Both the position numbers and the translations under genes were made by a program. The notes beneath the pieces were generated by a model. That model saw only the letters and a list, made by a program, of their open reading frames with translations. It had not been told where the DNA came from and did not search any database. From IMG/VR virus record IMGVR_UViG_3300020160_003718, positions 1 to 54,673 of that record: 54,673 bases of DNA; one strand, given 5' to 3'. This stretch comes from a virus. This document shows positions 22,646 through 31,150 of the stretch, in pieces. How positions within the stretch are numbered: position 1 is the first letter of the stretch; each line of letters opens with the position of its first letter.

Positions 22646-25078
22646 ATGGCTATAGAACAAATTCCACAAATTACCGCTTCATTTTCTTCAAATGGATTTG
22701 TTTATTCTATTGATTTTCAAAAATCTTTTTCGAGTGAACCATCTAAGGTTACTTATAAGGTAATTAACAAGACTGGAAGCTATACTGCGCCGACTATAGA
22801 AGCTGACGCCTCAATAAGTTTTTCTGGTTTTACTTTTAATGGCTATGTTTATTCTTACGAAATAGAGGAATCTAACTCTGGAAATATCTTGACTGTGACC
22901 TTGATAGATAAAAGCGTAATTTTAGACAAACTTTATGTAACTGTTTTTAGACCAGGAATTTTCGGTAAAAATGGAACAAGTAAAACAACAAATTTGAATG
23001 TCGTATTTGATCCAGAGGATGAGTTCTATACAATAGCAAATAATGGAGATGGTTATAAAATTGTTAAAAACAAATATACAAATGGAACTGTCCAAAGAAA
23101 GGTAAGAAGTTTTAGTGGTAAAAGTGGGGATATTCTTATTGTTGGTTCAGAAGAACCGCCGGAAACAAATTGTGAACTACCGGCTTGTTCTTATACATTT
23201 GATGATTTAAAAGGCATTACTGGCGTATCTGGCTTTAGCAGTTGCCCAATAAGTGACGCAACAATTAGGCAAACATACGAGGGTACTTTGAGGTCTGTTT
23301 TGAACAGTTGGTGTCAAGATTTTGGATACTCTTTCTACTGGAATTATTCAACTAATTCATTGGTTTTTTTTGATGTTAAAAATAGCGTATTTACAATTCC
23401 GGCAAGTGCGACAGACAGCAAAATTATTTCTAAAAGATATTCAAAATCGGCTGAAGGTAAATATAATCAAATTTCTGCAAATTATTTTGCAAAGCCATAT
23501 ACGCCAAAAAGCGCATCTGCAGATACTGGGTCGACTTATTATGGAACATATAATTTAAACCCATATAATCTTGAATATTTTATAGATAAATCTTTTGTAG
23601 AAAATCAGACTACTATATACGGCGGGGGTAGGACTCGAAATGAGTTTATTACTAGTGCAGCATTGGGCTACGTGTCTCCGCCATTGAGGAAAATATATAA
23701 CTATTCCTGGATAACCGCGTGGGGTAGTCAGGTTGGCTTTTCTGGACAAACTTTGAAATATCTTGCTGTTAATAAGCTTGCTGTGGCAATGAATAGTTAT
23801 GGACTGAAGGATGATGTTAATGATTTAATAAAATTTTCTGGACAGACAATTGAAAATTTAGACTCTTCATATGTTGCTATTATGGCAAATTATGATGCCG
23901 GATTAGAGGACAGATGGACAAATATGGAACAGGATATATTTACATCTAAAATAGGTAATTTTTATAGGTGTCCACCAACAAAATCTGGAAGTTCTGTTTT
24001 TTGTAGTAAAAATATGATAGTTAATACTTCTATTTCTTTTGAACCGGAAGGTTCTATAATGGAAGATATGGACAATAAAGACAATTCTTCTAAGAATTTT
24101 AATGGAAGACCTGTTTTTTCTAGAGGTGCGCCGGGTCCAGAAGTTACAAGCATGCAAGCATTAGAGAAGCTTGGAATAAAAGAAGATGCAAATAAAAATT
24201 TAGAAAAATTGCTTCCATTGCAGATACCAGTGCTGCTGGATTCTAAATTTGCAAAGGGCTTGGTGTCAAGTCAATTGGTTACTAATGAAGATTTATTAAA
24301 ATATAACACTATATTGATAATTCCAAGAACAGAATTGGTTACATCAAAAATGAACTTTTCAGCAAATTATACAACTGGATCAAATAATAGGGAGGTTACT
24401 TATATTGATATTGAAAATAATCAGGACCCCGACCCTCCAAAATGCTCACTTGAAGATCAAAATGCTAAAAAATGCCTTTCTGGAAAAGAAGAGCTTTCAA
24501 AAAAACAAGAGGATGCTAAAAAACCAACAGGATTCGAGCCAAAAAAACCAACTTCCGGTTTGCTTGCTAAAACGCCCTGTATTGGCGCAAATATTTCTAT
24601 AAATGGAAAATCTGTTAAAATTCTTTCGTCTTCTTATGCCCAACATAGAGGCGTAGTGCAATATGATACTTCAGTGAATGTGATTCAGGATGCAACAATT
24701 CAAGAAAGTATTGTTTTTAATCTGGATGGAAATTCATCTTCATCTGATAAAATCATAGAAACTAGACTCATAGTGGAAAATAGAACAACATCTGAAAATT
24801 TATCAAAACAAAAACCAACGCCAAAAGAATTGGCTACAAGAAAGGGCTACTTACAAAATAATAATATTGAAAAAGTGTCTTATACCTGTGCTGGATTTGT
24901 TAATTCACTTCCTCTGGACATAAGTTCTGGTCTTGAAAATTTGGATATGTCAATTTCAGATTCCGGATTTTCTGCGTCTTATTCTTATTCTACTCGCCCA
25001 CCAGTTTTTCCAGCTCAAGATTCTTCGGTGATAAAAAATTCTTCAAACCCGTCTATGCCAGCTAACCAATCAAGATAA
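22646..25078 (+). CDS. Putative baseplate/tail hub protein
   Basis: The protein has 810 residues. The N-terminal part has beta strands ending in LTVTLIDKSVILDKLYVTVF, followed by a central domain with TLRSVLNSWCQDFGYSFYWN and SLVFFDVKN. Hub proteins of the gp27/late-control-D type have such a helix plus strand pair. KYNQISANYFAKPYTPK follows. Several cysteines occur in pairs (CELPACSYTF). The C-terminus is Lys/Pro-rich, then Ser-rich and probably flexible. It lies between the lectin-like protein and smaller tip proteins, as expected for a hub. No peptidoglycan hydrolase motif is visible. The family call is by pattern and position. Confidence 0.45.
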   Translation: MAIEQIPQITASFSSNGFVYSIDFQKSFSSEPSKVTYKVINKTGSYTAPTIEADASISFSGFTFNGYVYSYEIEESNSGNILTVTLIDKSVILDKLYVTVFRPGIFGKNGTSKTTNLNVVFDPEDEFYTIANNGDGYKIVKNKYTNGTVQRKVRSFSGKSGDILIVGSEEPPETNCELPACSYTFDDLKGITGVSGFSSCPISDATIRQTYEGTLRSVLNSWCQDFGYSFYWNYSTNSLVFFDVKNSVFTIPASATDSKIISKRYSKSAEGKYNQISANYFAKPYTPKSASADTGSTYYGTYNLNPYNLEYFIDKSFVENQTTIYGGGRTRNEFITSAALGYVSPPLRKIYNYSWITAWGSQVGFSGQTLKYLAVNKLAVAMNSYGLKDDVNDLIKFSGQTIENLDSSYVAIMANYDAGLEDRWTNMEQDIFTSKIGNFYRCPPTKSGSSVFCSKNMIVNTSISFEPEGSIMEDMDNKDNSSKNFNGRPVFSRGAPGPEVTSMQALEKLGIKEDANKNLEKLLPLQIPVLLDSKFAKGLVSSQLVTNEDLLKYNTILIIPRTELVTSKMNFSANYTTGSNNREVTYIDIENNQDPDPPKCSLEDQNAKKCLSGKEELSKKQEDAKKPTGFEPKKPTSGLLAKTPCIGANISINGKSVKILSSSYAQHRGVVQYDTSVNVIQDATIQESIVFNLDGNSSSSDKIIETRLIVENRTTSENLSKQKPTPKELATRKGYLQNNNIEKVSYTCAGFVNSLPLDISSGLENLDMSISDSGFSASYSYSTRPPVFPAQDSSVIKNSSNPSMPANQSR

Positions 25079-25080
25079 CT

Positions 25081-26202
25081 ATGTTTTTAACAAGCGGATC
25101 AATATTTAAAAGTTTTGCGGAGCAATCTTGCTTTTCTTTTTCTTCGGATGTTCAGATTTCAAACTCTTCTGGAGTCTCTGCAATTGGCGTATCTGGAGCC
25201 TCTGGTTCGTTTAATTTATTTAGTTTTAATAGTGGAAAAGTGCTTGATTGTAAAAATAAGTTTGTAAATTGTTATTCTCCGAATGAGACGTTTAATATTT
25301 CTGGAAATCTTTGCAGTGGCAATTTTGGTTATTTTATAAATGACGAGGCGGTTGCTTTAAATTCTAATTTGTGTCCTTCTGGTTTTTCTTTTGAGAATTT
25401 ATTTTTTTCAACAACTGGCGCGGCGATAGATTTTTCTACTGACGTTTGGGGAAGTACAATTCCTTCTTGCGCTCTTTATTTTAATGATAGATTTCTTACG
25501 GGATCCAATGTAACCGGCTATTTGAAAAACAATTCTGAGTCTTCTTATCAGAGTTTTAAAATTTTTTCTAGTCGAGTGTCTTTTCCTAATAATGAAGATT
25601 ATTATTTATCTTCTAACCTTACTGGATTAAAAATTAAGCCAAATAATTCTGGTCAGGTTGTTTTGAGCTTCGGGGGCAATTCCAGCTTTAAGACGGACGA
25701 AAGCAAACAAGCTCTTCCGGTCAGCGGAGACTTGTTACTGGAAACAAGTTTTGGCGCAGCGTCATTGCCGCTTTATATTGATTTAAAAAGCTCTCCTGAA
25801 TATAATATTAATTTTGATTTGATTGCTTCTGGCGACCTCTTAACTGGAAATTTTTGGATATATTCTCTAAAAAGGCAAGCGTGTAGCGGAACAAGATTTG
25901 AATTTCAATTGGCGGAACAGACATGGTACGATCCGAATTCAGCTTTTTCTGAAAGTTTTATAATTAATAGTGGATATGATAACGGTAATTATTCGCCGTC
26001 TTTAATATCTTACAACGTGGCTAAATCTGCATATCTTGGGACTGGTTACTTATCTGGTGCAGGTTGTTCTGGCTCTGATGTTTTTAATACTAAATTCAAC
26101 ATTTTATATGATAATAAAAATGGAATTCATTACAATAGTGTAAAATATACAATTAGCGGAATAGATGAAACTTTCTTATTTTCTGGAATATTAACAAACT
26201 AA
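25081..26202 (+). CDS. Tail-tip/fibre-like virion protein
   Basis: The 373-residue protein is rich in Ser, Gly, Asn and Phe, with strongly alternating beta pattern and an unusual number of cysteines for a cytoplasm-assembled phage protein (for example CFSFSSDVQISNSSG and ACSGTRFEF). It starts two bases after the hub gene stop. Its composition resembles the lectin-like protein at 20648 (phrases such as GSNVTGYLKNN and LGTGYLSGAG). It probably contributes to the tail tip; nothing more specific can be supported. Confidence 0.45.
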   Translation: MFLTSGSIFKSFAEQSCFSFSSDVQISNSSGVSAIGVSGASGSFNLFSFNSGKVLDCKNKFVNCYSPNETFNISGNLCSGNFGYFINDEAVALNSNLCPSGFSFENLFFSTTGAAIDFSTDVWGSTIPSCALYFNDRFLTGSNVTGYLKNNSESSYQSFKIFSSRVSFPNNEDYYLSSNLTGLKIKPNNSGQVVLSFGGNSSFKTDESKQALPVSGDLLLETSFGAASLPLYIDLKSSPEYNINFDLIASGDLLTGNFWIYSLKRQACSGTRFEFQLAEQTWYDPNSAFSESFIINSGYDNGNYSPSLISYNVAKSAYLGTGYLSGAGCSGSDVFNTKFNILYDNKNGIHYNSVKYTISGIDETFLFSGILTN

Positions 26203-26206
26203 TTTT

Positions 26207-26716
26207 ATGTCTTTAAAATTTTCAAGCGGCGGTTCAAGTATAACGAATAGATTCGCAAGAAGCGCATCAGTAGAAAACGAGCTAAGGCATCCTTGGGCAA
26301 TATTTTTATCCCCAGATGGAAAAAAGTTTGGAGTAGAATATAAGAGTGACGTTTATGATGGTTATGGTTATGATAAAATTACTGTTAGTGGCTTGGTTGA
26401 AAAGGCGGATGATGAAAGTGATCCAGGTTGGACGATTCCTACGGAGGGTTATATATTTTTATGGGGCACGCTAACTGACGGAGAGATCGAATCTATAACC
26501 GTTAAAAATGATCAAAATAGTTTGGACAATATTTATCGGGCATATTTTGATTCAGAAGGAAAACAAATTAATTTTGCTCATGTTCTTGGATATATTTGGA
26601 ACTCTGGTACGGCGGACTCTCCAGATTGGCAGATAAGACAATCTGCGTGGAGAGATATTACATTGCTATATGTTGTGGCAAATGGTGCGCTTGCTAAGGC
26701 GACATTTGAAATGTAA
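26207..26716 (+). CDS. Last gene of the virion module, unknown
   Basis: The 169-residue protein is beta-rich and aromatic-rich (HPWAIFLSPDGKKFGVEY, GYIFLWGTLTDGEIESITV), without Cys clusters or membrane segments. It begins four bases after the previous stop and ends only five bases from the stop of the convergent leftward gene at 26722. It is the final rightward gene of the structural operon. No hairpin terminator is visible between the convergent genes, so antisense read-through is possible. Function is unknown; a small tail accessory protein is likely. Confidence 0.42.
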   Translation: MSLKFSSGGSSITNRFARSASVENELRHPWAIFLSPDGKKFGVEYKSDVYDGYGYDKITVSGLVEKADDESDPGWTIPTEGYIFLWGTLTDGEIESITVKNDQNSLDNIYRAYFDSEGKQINFAHVLGYIWNSGTADSPDWQIRQSAWRDITLLYVVANGALAKATFEM

Positions 26717-26721
26717 TTTTT

Positions 26722-27960
26722 TTATAAATTTCTTTGTATTTTGTCGCACCAGCCTTTGGATTCCGAGTGAGGCCAAACAACCCAATATAAGGGTTTTTCT
26801 TCAGTATTGAATTCTCTCCAAATTTTACAATACTTATCTGGATCATTCATTAGTCTACCTATTTCTTCTTTATGGGCGTCTTTTCTATAAAGCTCTTTTC
26901 CATCTGATCCGTGAAATGCAACTACCCAAAAATCATAATCTTTTTCTGGCACATCTTTGTATGCAACATCTATACAATGCTTAAAGATCCTTAAGAAGGA
27001 ATTTTGAAACTTTTCTTCTGAGTCGTATTGGGGGTTGGGCGGATTTTTGCGATCTATGGTTTCTTTTTGAACAGCTCTTTTTTTGAAAGATATTCCTGCA
27101 TATTTTTCATAATCCAGAAGGCTTCTTTCTTTACCGAATCCATAAATTCCAAAATCTATGTCCTGAATTTCCCCATCCATTCCGAATAATTTTCGGTTGC
27201 GCCTGTGGCAATTTTCGTTTTTTTGCCCCCAGGTTCTATCGTCATCCCAGTGTTTTGTTCTACCTTTTCTGGTATATTCGTGCCATGCAATTATTTTGTG
27301 AGGATGAAACAAGTCATATCCCCAAGTGAAGGCTCTTACAGCAATTGAAATTTCTTCTCCGTGAAAGTAATATTCTGGATCGTGAGGCACTTCTTTGCAA
27401 AAGACTCCATCAGTAAAACAAAAATGGGCAGAGTAAAAGCGGGCGGGAATTGGTTTTTGTAAATTTTTAAAATCTGGAATTGACGCTGGTAAAAAGAAAA
27501 TAGCCCCCTCTGGTATGAATCTATCAAAATCCATTTTCCACGGTACGCCTCCTCTGCCAGCCGGATCGTTATCTGGATCAAAACTAGAAATATAACTTGT
27601 GAGCAATGGCTTTTTGTATCCTTCCTCTCTAAGCCCTTCCAGCATGTTTATCAATTCTTCATCCCAATTTTTGATAAATCTATGGTGGCTATCTAGTTGA
27701 AGGGTGTATTTTTCTCCATTGTATTCTTGTTGAATCTTGTGTCTTGCCCAACATGCGCCCTTGGATTCTTGGTACGGAATATCAATTATCCTGAATCTAG
27801 GGTCATCTTTATATTTTTCAAGATTTTCTTCTTCCCCATGCTGCCAAGCGATTCCGAACCTTAAATTTTCTGGATATTTTGCGTTTTTAATGCAGTCGTC
27901 CAGAGTGGGAATCAGTTGAGGATCTCTGTATGAAGCAATTTGAATATAAATTGTTGACAT
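26722..27960 (-). CDS. GlcNAc-type glycosyltransferase (Skp1 GnT-like family)
   Basis: The 412-residue protein begins TIYIQIASYRDPQLIPTLDD, followed by RFGIAWQHGEE. It has LQLDSHHRF with the DxH metal-site motif near residue 90, HGEEISIAVRAFTWGYDLFHP near 210, and IIAWHEYTRKGRTKHWDDDR. This series is characteristic of the glycosyltransferase (GlcNAc) family that includes the Dictyostelium Skp1 GlcNAc-transferase and homologues in giant viruses, bacteria and phages. Glycosyl transfer from a UDP-sugar to a protein or glycan is expected; the acceptor is unknown. The first half is the GT-A catalytic domain. It is the terminal gene of the leftward island and its start lies 35 bases past the neighbouring gene's stop. 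Confidence 0.83.
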   Translation of the reverse strand: MSTIYIQIASYRDPQLIPTLDDCIKNAKYPENLRFGIAWQHGEEENLEKYKDDPRFRIIDIPYQESKGACWARHKIQQEYNGEKYTLQLDSHHRFIKNWDEELINMLEGLREEGYKKPLLTSYISSFDPDNDPAGRGGVPWKMDFDRFIPEGAIFFLPASIPDFKNLQKPIPARFYSAHFCFTDGVFCKEVPHDPEYYFHGEEISIAVRAFTWGYDLFHPHKIIAWHEYTRKGRTKHWDDDRTWGQKNENCHRRNRKLFGMDGEIQDIDFGIYGFGKERSLLDYEKYAGISFKKRAVQKETIDRKNPPNPQYDSEEKFQNSFLRIFKHCIDVAYKDVPEKDYDFWVVAFHGSDGKELYRKDAHKEEIGRLMNDPDKYCKIWREFNTEEKPLYWVVWPHSESKGWCDKIQRNL

Positions 27961-27995
27961 GTTTTATAATAAAAACACGCCTATATTTTTCCAAT

Positions 27996-28469
27996 TTATT
28001 CTTGTGCCTTTTTCCAGGATTGGGCGTCTGGTCTGTCTGGTGACCCAGCTGGTGCTGGCTTATAATTTTTGCCCATTCTTTTCTTTTTATCTCTTATATT
28101 GTCCCACAAACCTCTTCTTTTTGCTGCCTCAGCCTCTTCCATTTCTTCTGGTGGTTCAGAGCTAAACATAACATAATTATGAATTGTAGAGACGTAATCC
28201 TCAGCTAAAGCTGCCATTTGCTGCAAGAAAGGTTCGGATAAATTTTCTACAACTGACTGATTTGACAAATTATTTAAAATATTTTCGGAGTGTGTTTTTA
28301 TGGCGTTTATTGAGCCAATAACCATTTCTGATAAGTCTTCCTTCAGATCCATCAATTCCATTTCTGGAGTTTCATCTTCTGAAGATTTTACCACATTTTC
28401 TTTTTTATTGAAAGACACTATAAATGTATCAATTCCGTTTTCTTTTGTTTTTGAGAAGTTCTTGTTCAT
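27996..28469 (-). CDS. Phage protein with helical core and C-terminal GLWDNI domain
   Basis: The protein has 157 residues. The centre is an amphipathic, acidic helix region (DLKEDLSEMVIGSINAIKTH onward to about 100). The C-terminus has a basic sequence beginning KRRGLWDNIRDKKKRMGKNY and ending in SPDRPDAQSWKKAQE. To my recollection this GLWxNI-plus-basic tail recurs at the C-terminus of otherwise different phage proteins, often near head genes, so it may be a shared docking or nucleic-acid-contact tag. It is co-directional with 28490 (20 bases apart). The function is unknown. Confidence 0.5.
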   Translation of the reverse strand: MNKNFSKTKENGIDTFIVSFNKKENVVKSSEDETPEMELMDLKEDLSEMVIGSINAIKTHSENILNNLSNQSVVENLSEPFLQQMAALAEDYVSTIHNYVMFSSEPPEEMEEAEAAKRRGLWDNIRDKKKRMGKNYKPAPAGSPDRPDAQSWKKAQE

Positions 28470-28489
28470 AATTTTATTACGTTTTAATT

Positions 28490-29107
28490 TTACCAGCTTT
28501 TGCAGGCCCAGTAACGCGGGGTTGTTTTGTCTGTAGCTTGGTCACATTTATGACGAGCGCGAAAACTTTTTCTTCTAGCTGGGATGTTTTTCTTGATAGA
28601 CATATTTTTGTCACCAAATCTTACAATAACAACTTTTCCGCTTTGATTTTTTACATATACGGCAGATTTTTTGGGACCATCTGGGGTTCTGAATGGTTTG
28701 TTTAATGTTACTTTTCTGCCTTGGTATTCTGCGGCGCTTACGACTTCAATATTAAAATATTCATCTACGTTGACTTCAGCAAATTCGGACTGATCAATTT
28801 CGATTTCTTCAGCGCTAAGATATTCCTCGACGGTTGGGATGTGTAAATTTTGTAATGTAAGCGCTTCTTCGGCTGCTTCAACCGTCTCGTCACATTCAAA
28901 ACAATCTGACTCAGAAAAAACCAAAAATTCATCATTATTTAATTCCACAGAAGCTGCGGCTTCTTTTTTTGCCTTATCCCACTGGGAGTAACAAACGGCA
29001 ATTCTTTGTTTTTGATCTGGAAAATCCTTGCCGCTTTGAGTATCGCCAATACAGCGCGATACGAATTCGCTCTTTTTCTCTTTGTTTTTTGGTTTTGTAA
29101 GTGGCAT
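28490..29107 (-). CDS. Phage protein with two conserved end domains, unknown function
   Basis: The protein has 205 residues. The N-terminal part (EFVSRCIGDTQSGKDFPDQK, then QRIAVCYSQWDKAKKE) is a short Cys-containing helical domain I associate with phage proteins. The middle is very acidic. The C-terminal part (VTLNKPFRTPDGPKKSAVYV, then RFGDKNMSIKKNIPARRKSF and a CDQATDKTTPRYWACKSW ending) resembles a domain found at the ends of phage head-maturation or capsid-associated proteins. That domain has been given a DUF number I will not assert. This joining of two mobile end domains by an acidic linker suggests a virion- or morphogenesis-related adaptor. No catalytic triad is visible. Confidence 0.55.
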   Translation of the reverse strand: MPLTKPKNKEKKSEFVSRCIGDTQSGKDFPDQKQRIAVCYSQWDKAKKEAAASVELNNDEFLVFSESDCFECDETVEAAEEALTLQNLHIPTVEEYLSAEEIEIDQSEFAEVNVDEYFNIEVVSAAEYQGRKVTLNKPFRTPDGPKKSAVYVKNQSGKVVIVRFGDKNMSIKKNIPARRKSFRARHKCDQATDKTTPRYWACKSW

Positions 29108-29146
29108 AATTTTTCTTTTTTTATCTATTTCAATATATTACACTTT

Positions 29147-29545
29147 TTATTTAAAAACTGATCTTTTAATCAGGAAAAGAGTATAGAATACTATAACTGA
29201 AATTAAAAAACTCGGCATGATAAGCATTATGTTTTTTGTAACCAAAAGTCCAGCTAAAAATGAAAGAAAGCAATTCAGGCATAGAAAACAGGTGACAAGT
29301 CTTGAAGCGAACCCTACTATATTTTTTTTGACACCGCAAACTGCGCCGATAAACATTATGTAGTTTTCAAAGCTGTTTGAATTTTCATACTGGTCAAATT
29401 TCAAAAATGCTGAAACTTTTTTTAGATTGAGGATTCTAAGAAGCATTGAGGCGTATTCATACACAAAATCAGTTTGCTGTATTAAAAACACTATGCACCC
29501 TATTGATATCGATAAAAGCAACTGTGAAATATAAAATTCTTGCAT
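29147..29545 (-). CDS. Small membrane protein (three to four helices)
   Basis: The 132-residue protein is strongly hydrophobic. Likely membrane segments are at about 5-23 (ISQLLLSISIGCIVFLI), 62-72, 84-105 (LVTCFLCLNCFLSFLAGLLV) and 107-128 (IMLIMPSFLISVIVFYTLFL). It contains a CFLCLNC cluster inside a helix. It is the first gene of the leftward island, with a TATAAT-containing palindrome upstream. Holin is one possibility, but no lysin gene lies beside it and the size is large for a holin. A membrane protein that changes the host envelope is equally possible. Confidence 0.45.
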   Translation of the reverse strand: MQEFYISQLLLSISIGCIVFLIQQTDFVYEYASMLLRILNLKKVSAFLKFDQYENSNSFENYIMFIGAVCGVKKNIVGFASRLVTCFLCLNCFLSFLAGLLVTKNIMLIMPSFLISVIVFYTLFLIKRSVFK

Positions 29546-29552
29546 ATGTATT

Positions 29553-29566
29553 GTATAATATTATAC
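29553..29566. promoter_or_regulatory. GTATAATATTATAC palindrome at the leftward promoter
   Basis: This is a perfect 14-base palindrome containing TATAAT on both strands. On the minus strand its -10 (29560-29565) lies 14 bases before the ATG of the 29147-29545 gene. It may be a leftward -10 element, a repressor operator, or both. Confidence 0.4.
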
Positions 29567-29596
29567 TGCCAATTTTCTATTTATTAAAAAAATATC

Positions 29597-29625
29597 TTGA
29601 CTCTGGCCCCAAAATCAAGTAGAAT
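29597..29625 (+). promoter_or_regulatory. Sigma-70-like promoter TTGACT-17-TAGAAT
   Basis: TTGACT at 29597-29602 and TAGAAT at 29620-29625 are separated by 17 bases. No coding frame begins within the next 200 bases, so this promoter would first transcribe the non-coding stretch up to 29882. Confidence 0.55.
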
Positions 29626-29631
29626 AACGTC

Positions 29632-29830
29632 ATTCCCCGTGCCTAACGGCTACCATTTAAAATTATTTTTTAAAAAGTAAACTAGCAAGCGCAGCGCAGC
29701 TCGGATTTTTAGTATGCGAAGTTTTCTCACTGGCTAGAACAAAAATACGAACGCTAGTTTCCCTCATGTGCCAATTGGAAACGCAAGAAACAAGTATACG
29801 CCCAAGTATGGCCCTTAATAAAATAATGTC
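29632..29830 (+). ncRNA. Candidate structured non-coding RNA
   Basis: About 200 bases without a credible coding frame follow a good promoter and precede a second promoter. The composition is less AT-rich than other intergenic DNA here (for example GCAAGCGCAGCGCAGCTCGG). AAACTAGC at 29679-29686 pairs perfectly with GCTAGTTT at 29753-29760, enclosing a 66-base domain. A near-repeat, CAAGTATACGCC then CAAGTATGGCCC, lies near the 3' end. There is no tRNA cloverleaf, CCA end or obvious tmRNA/6S signature. No family is recognised; it could be a phage regulatory RNA. Confidence 0.35.
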
Positions 29831-29839
29831 AGTATTGAA

Positions 29840-29868
29840 TTGACAAAATCTTAAAAAGATGATTTAAT
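29840..29868 (+). promoter_or_regulatory. Consensus-like promoter TTGACA-17-TTTAAT
   Basis: A perfect -35 TTGACA (29840-29845) lies 17 bases from TTTAAT (29863-29868). Predicted initiation is just before the ATG at 29883, so it should drive the rightward nucleotide-metabolism genes as a host-recognised promoter with a very short leader. Confidence 0.7.
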
Positions 29869-29882
29869 CTGTTTTACGCTGT

Positions 29883-30491
29883 ATGATAAATTTAAAAACT
29901 AAAAAAACAGTTATAGGAATTTCAGGATATGCAAGATCAGGCAAGGACACTCTTGCGAATATATTGCGTTCTTCATTTCTTGAAAATGAGATAAACGCGA
30001 AAATTTTTTCCTTCGCCTTCGCCTTGAAAAATGATATCGATGATTTTTGCCTGTCGAAAATAGGGGTCTCAGCGTTTACCGAGGACACGAGTCTAAAGTC
30101 GAAAATTAGACCGATGTTAATTTCTTATGGACAAGTTCAAAGAAGTGCGTCAAATGGAACCTATTGGTTTAATAAACTGAAGCCGGAAATTGATCAATTT
30201 TTACAAAACGGAGGGGATGTAGCAATAATTTCTGACCTAAGATTTAAAGAATACGAGTTCGACGAAACTGATTTCATAAAATCTTATGAAAATAATGCTA
30301 TTGTGACAATTTCTAGAATTATGGAAAACGGCATCTTGAACACGGCGGCGCACGAATCGGAACTGGAAAACTTGCCAAGAATTTCTAAAATTGCAGACTT
30401 TGAACTCACCTGGACGACCAACAACAATAAAAATGAATTGAATTTGCAAAGCCAAAAGTGTTTGGACTTTTTATATTCTAAATTTAGATAA
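29883..30491 (+). CDS. Deoxynucleoside monophosphate kinase-like protein
   Basis: The protein has 202 residues. The P-loop GISGYARSGKDTLANIL (about residues 12-28, with G-x4-GKD-T) is followed by FSFAFALKNDIDDF and then SYGQVQRSASNGTYWFNKL. The latter resembles the (G/S)x-RxxDxxxW substrate region of T4 gp1-like dNMP kinases. IISDLRFKEYEFD matches the usual DxRF segment. Such enzymes phosphorylate dNMPs for phage DNA synthesis, which fits the downstream ribonucleotide reductase and dUTPase. It is the first rightward gene after the divergent control region and lacks a Shine-Dalgarno sequence. Confidence 0.75.
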   Translation: MINLKTKKTVIGISGYARSGKDTLANILRSSFLENEINAKIFSFAFALKNDIDDFCLSKIGVSAFTEDTSLKSKIRPMLISYGQVQRSASNGTYWFNKLKPEIDQFLQNGGDVAIISDLRFKEYEFDETDFIKSYENNAIVTISRIMENGILNTAAHESELENLPRISKIADFELTWTTNNNKNELNLQSQKCLDFLYSKFR

Positions 30492-30494
30492 AAT

Positions 30495-31115
30495 ATGCAA
30501 GACCTAAATCAACTTGAAGAGATAAATATTATCAACTTGGCAAAAAACGGGGATAATGAATCAATCAAAACACTGATTGAAAAACATAGCGGCATATGCG
30601 TTGACGTTTATAAAAAATATATAAATATGCCCAATGTTTCAGGATTCATATCTGACGACATTATTTCCAGCAAAGATTATATCATTTACAATTCTGCAAA
30701 AACTTACGACCCTAGTCGCGGCAGTAAGTTTTCTACCTGGCTGGCAAATCAAACCAGATACTTTTGTTTGAACTGCATAAATAAAACCGGAAAGCTTATA
30801 CCGGTTGAAACCGAGGCGCTGAATTCCATGATTGAAACAAAAAATCAAGAATCGAAAAACGAAGAAAAAAGAATCGAAAAATCAAACGAAGTCCTTGAAA
30901 TTGTAAAGGAGACATTGAATTCACTATCAGACAAAAAAATCAAACAATGCATAGAAACAAAATACTTCTCCGAAGACGGAAATCACAAAAGCTACACTGA
31001 TATTGCTGAAAAAATGAACGTAACAGTTCAAACAGTCATAAATTGGCATAATAAATTTATTAAAATAATAAAGCAAAAATGCAGAAATAGAAAAATAATA
31101 TTTGACTTGAATTAA
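30495..31115 (+). CDS. Phage-encoded RNA polymerase sigma factor
   Basis: The protein has 206 residues. Region 2 is recognisable at about 60-95 (DYIIYNSAKTYDPSRGSKFS then TWLANQTRYFCLN), with the YDPSRGxxFxTWL pattern of core-binding and -10-recognition helices. Region 4 is at about 142-190, with a helix-turn-helix YTDIAEKMNVTVQTVINWHN. A charged linker replaces region 3. It is small, like late-transcription sigma factors of T4-type phages or group 4 sigmas. It starts three bases after the kinase gene stop, so it is likely expressed early. It probably redirects host RNA polymerase to virion promoters; the recurrent GGTGTAA element is a candidate target. Confidence 0.8.
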   Translation: MQDLNQLEEINIINLAKNGDNESIKTLIEKHSGICVDVYKKYINMPNVSGFISDDIISSKDYIIYNSAKTYDPSRGSKFSTWLANQTRYFCLNCINKTGKLIPVETEALNSMIETKNQESKNEEKRIEKSNEVLEIVKETLNSLSDKKIKQCIETKYFSEDGNHKSYTDIAEKMNVTVQTVINWHNKFIKIIKQKCRNRKIIFDLN

Positions 31116-31150
31116 AAAAACATTATATTAAAATTCTAACAAACACAAAA

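Noticed and set aside
29600-29830. tRNA or tmRNA in the divergent intergenic region
   Set aside because: No cloverleaf, TTCGA loop or CCA-type 3' end is visible; only a long-range pairing of unknown type.
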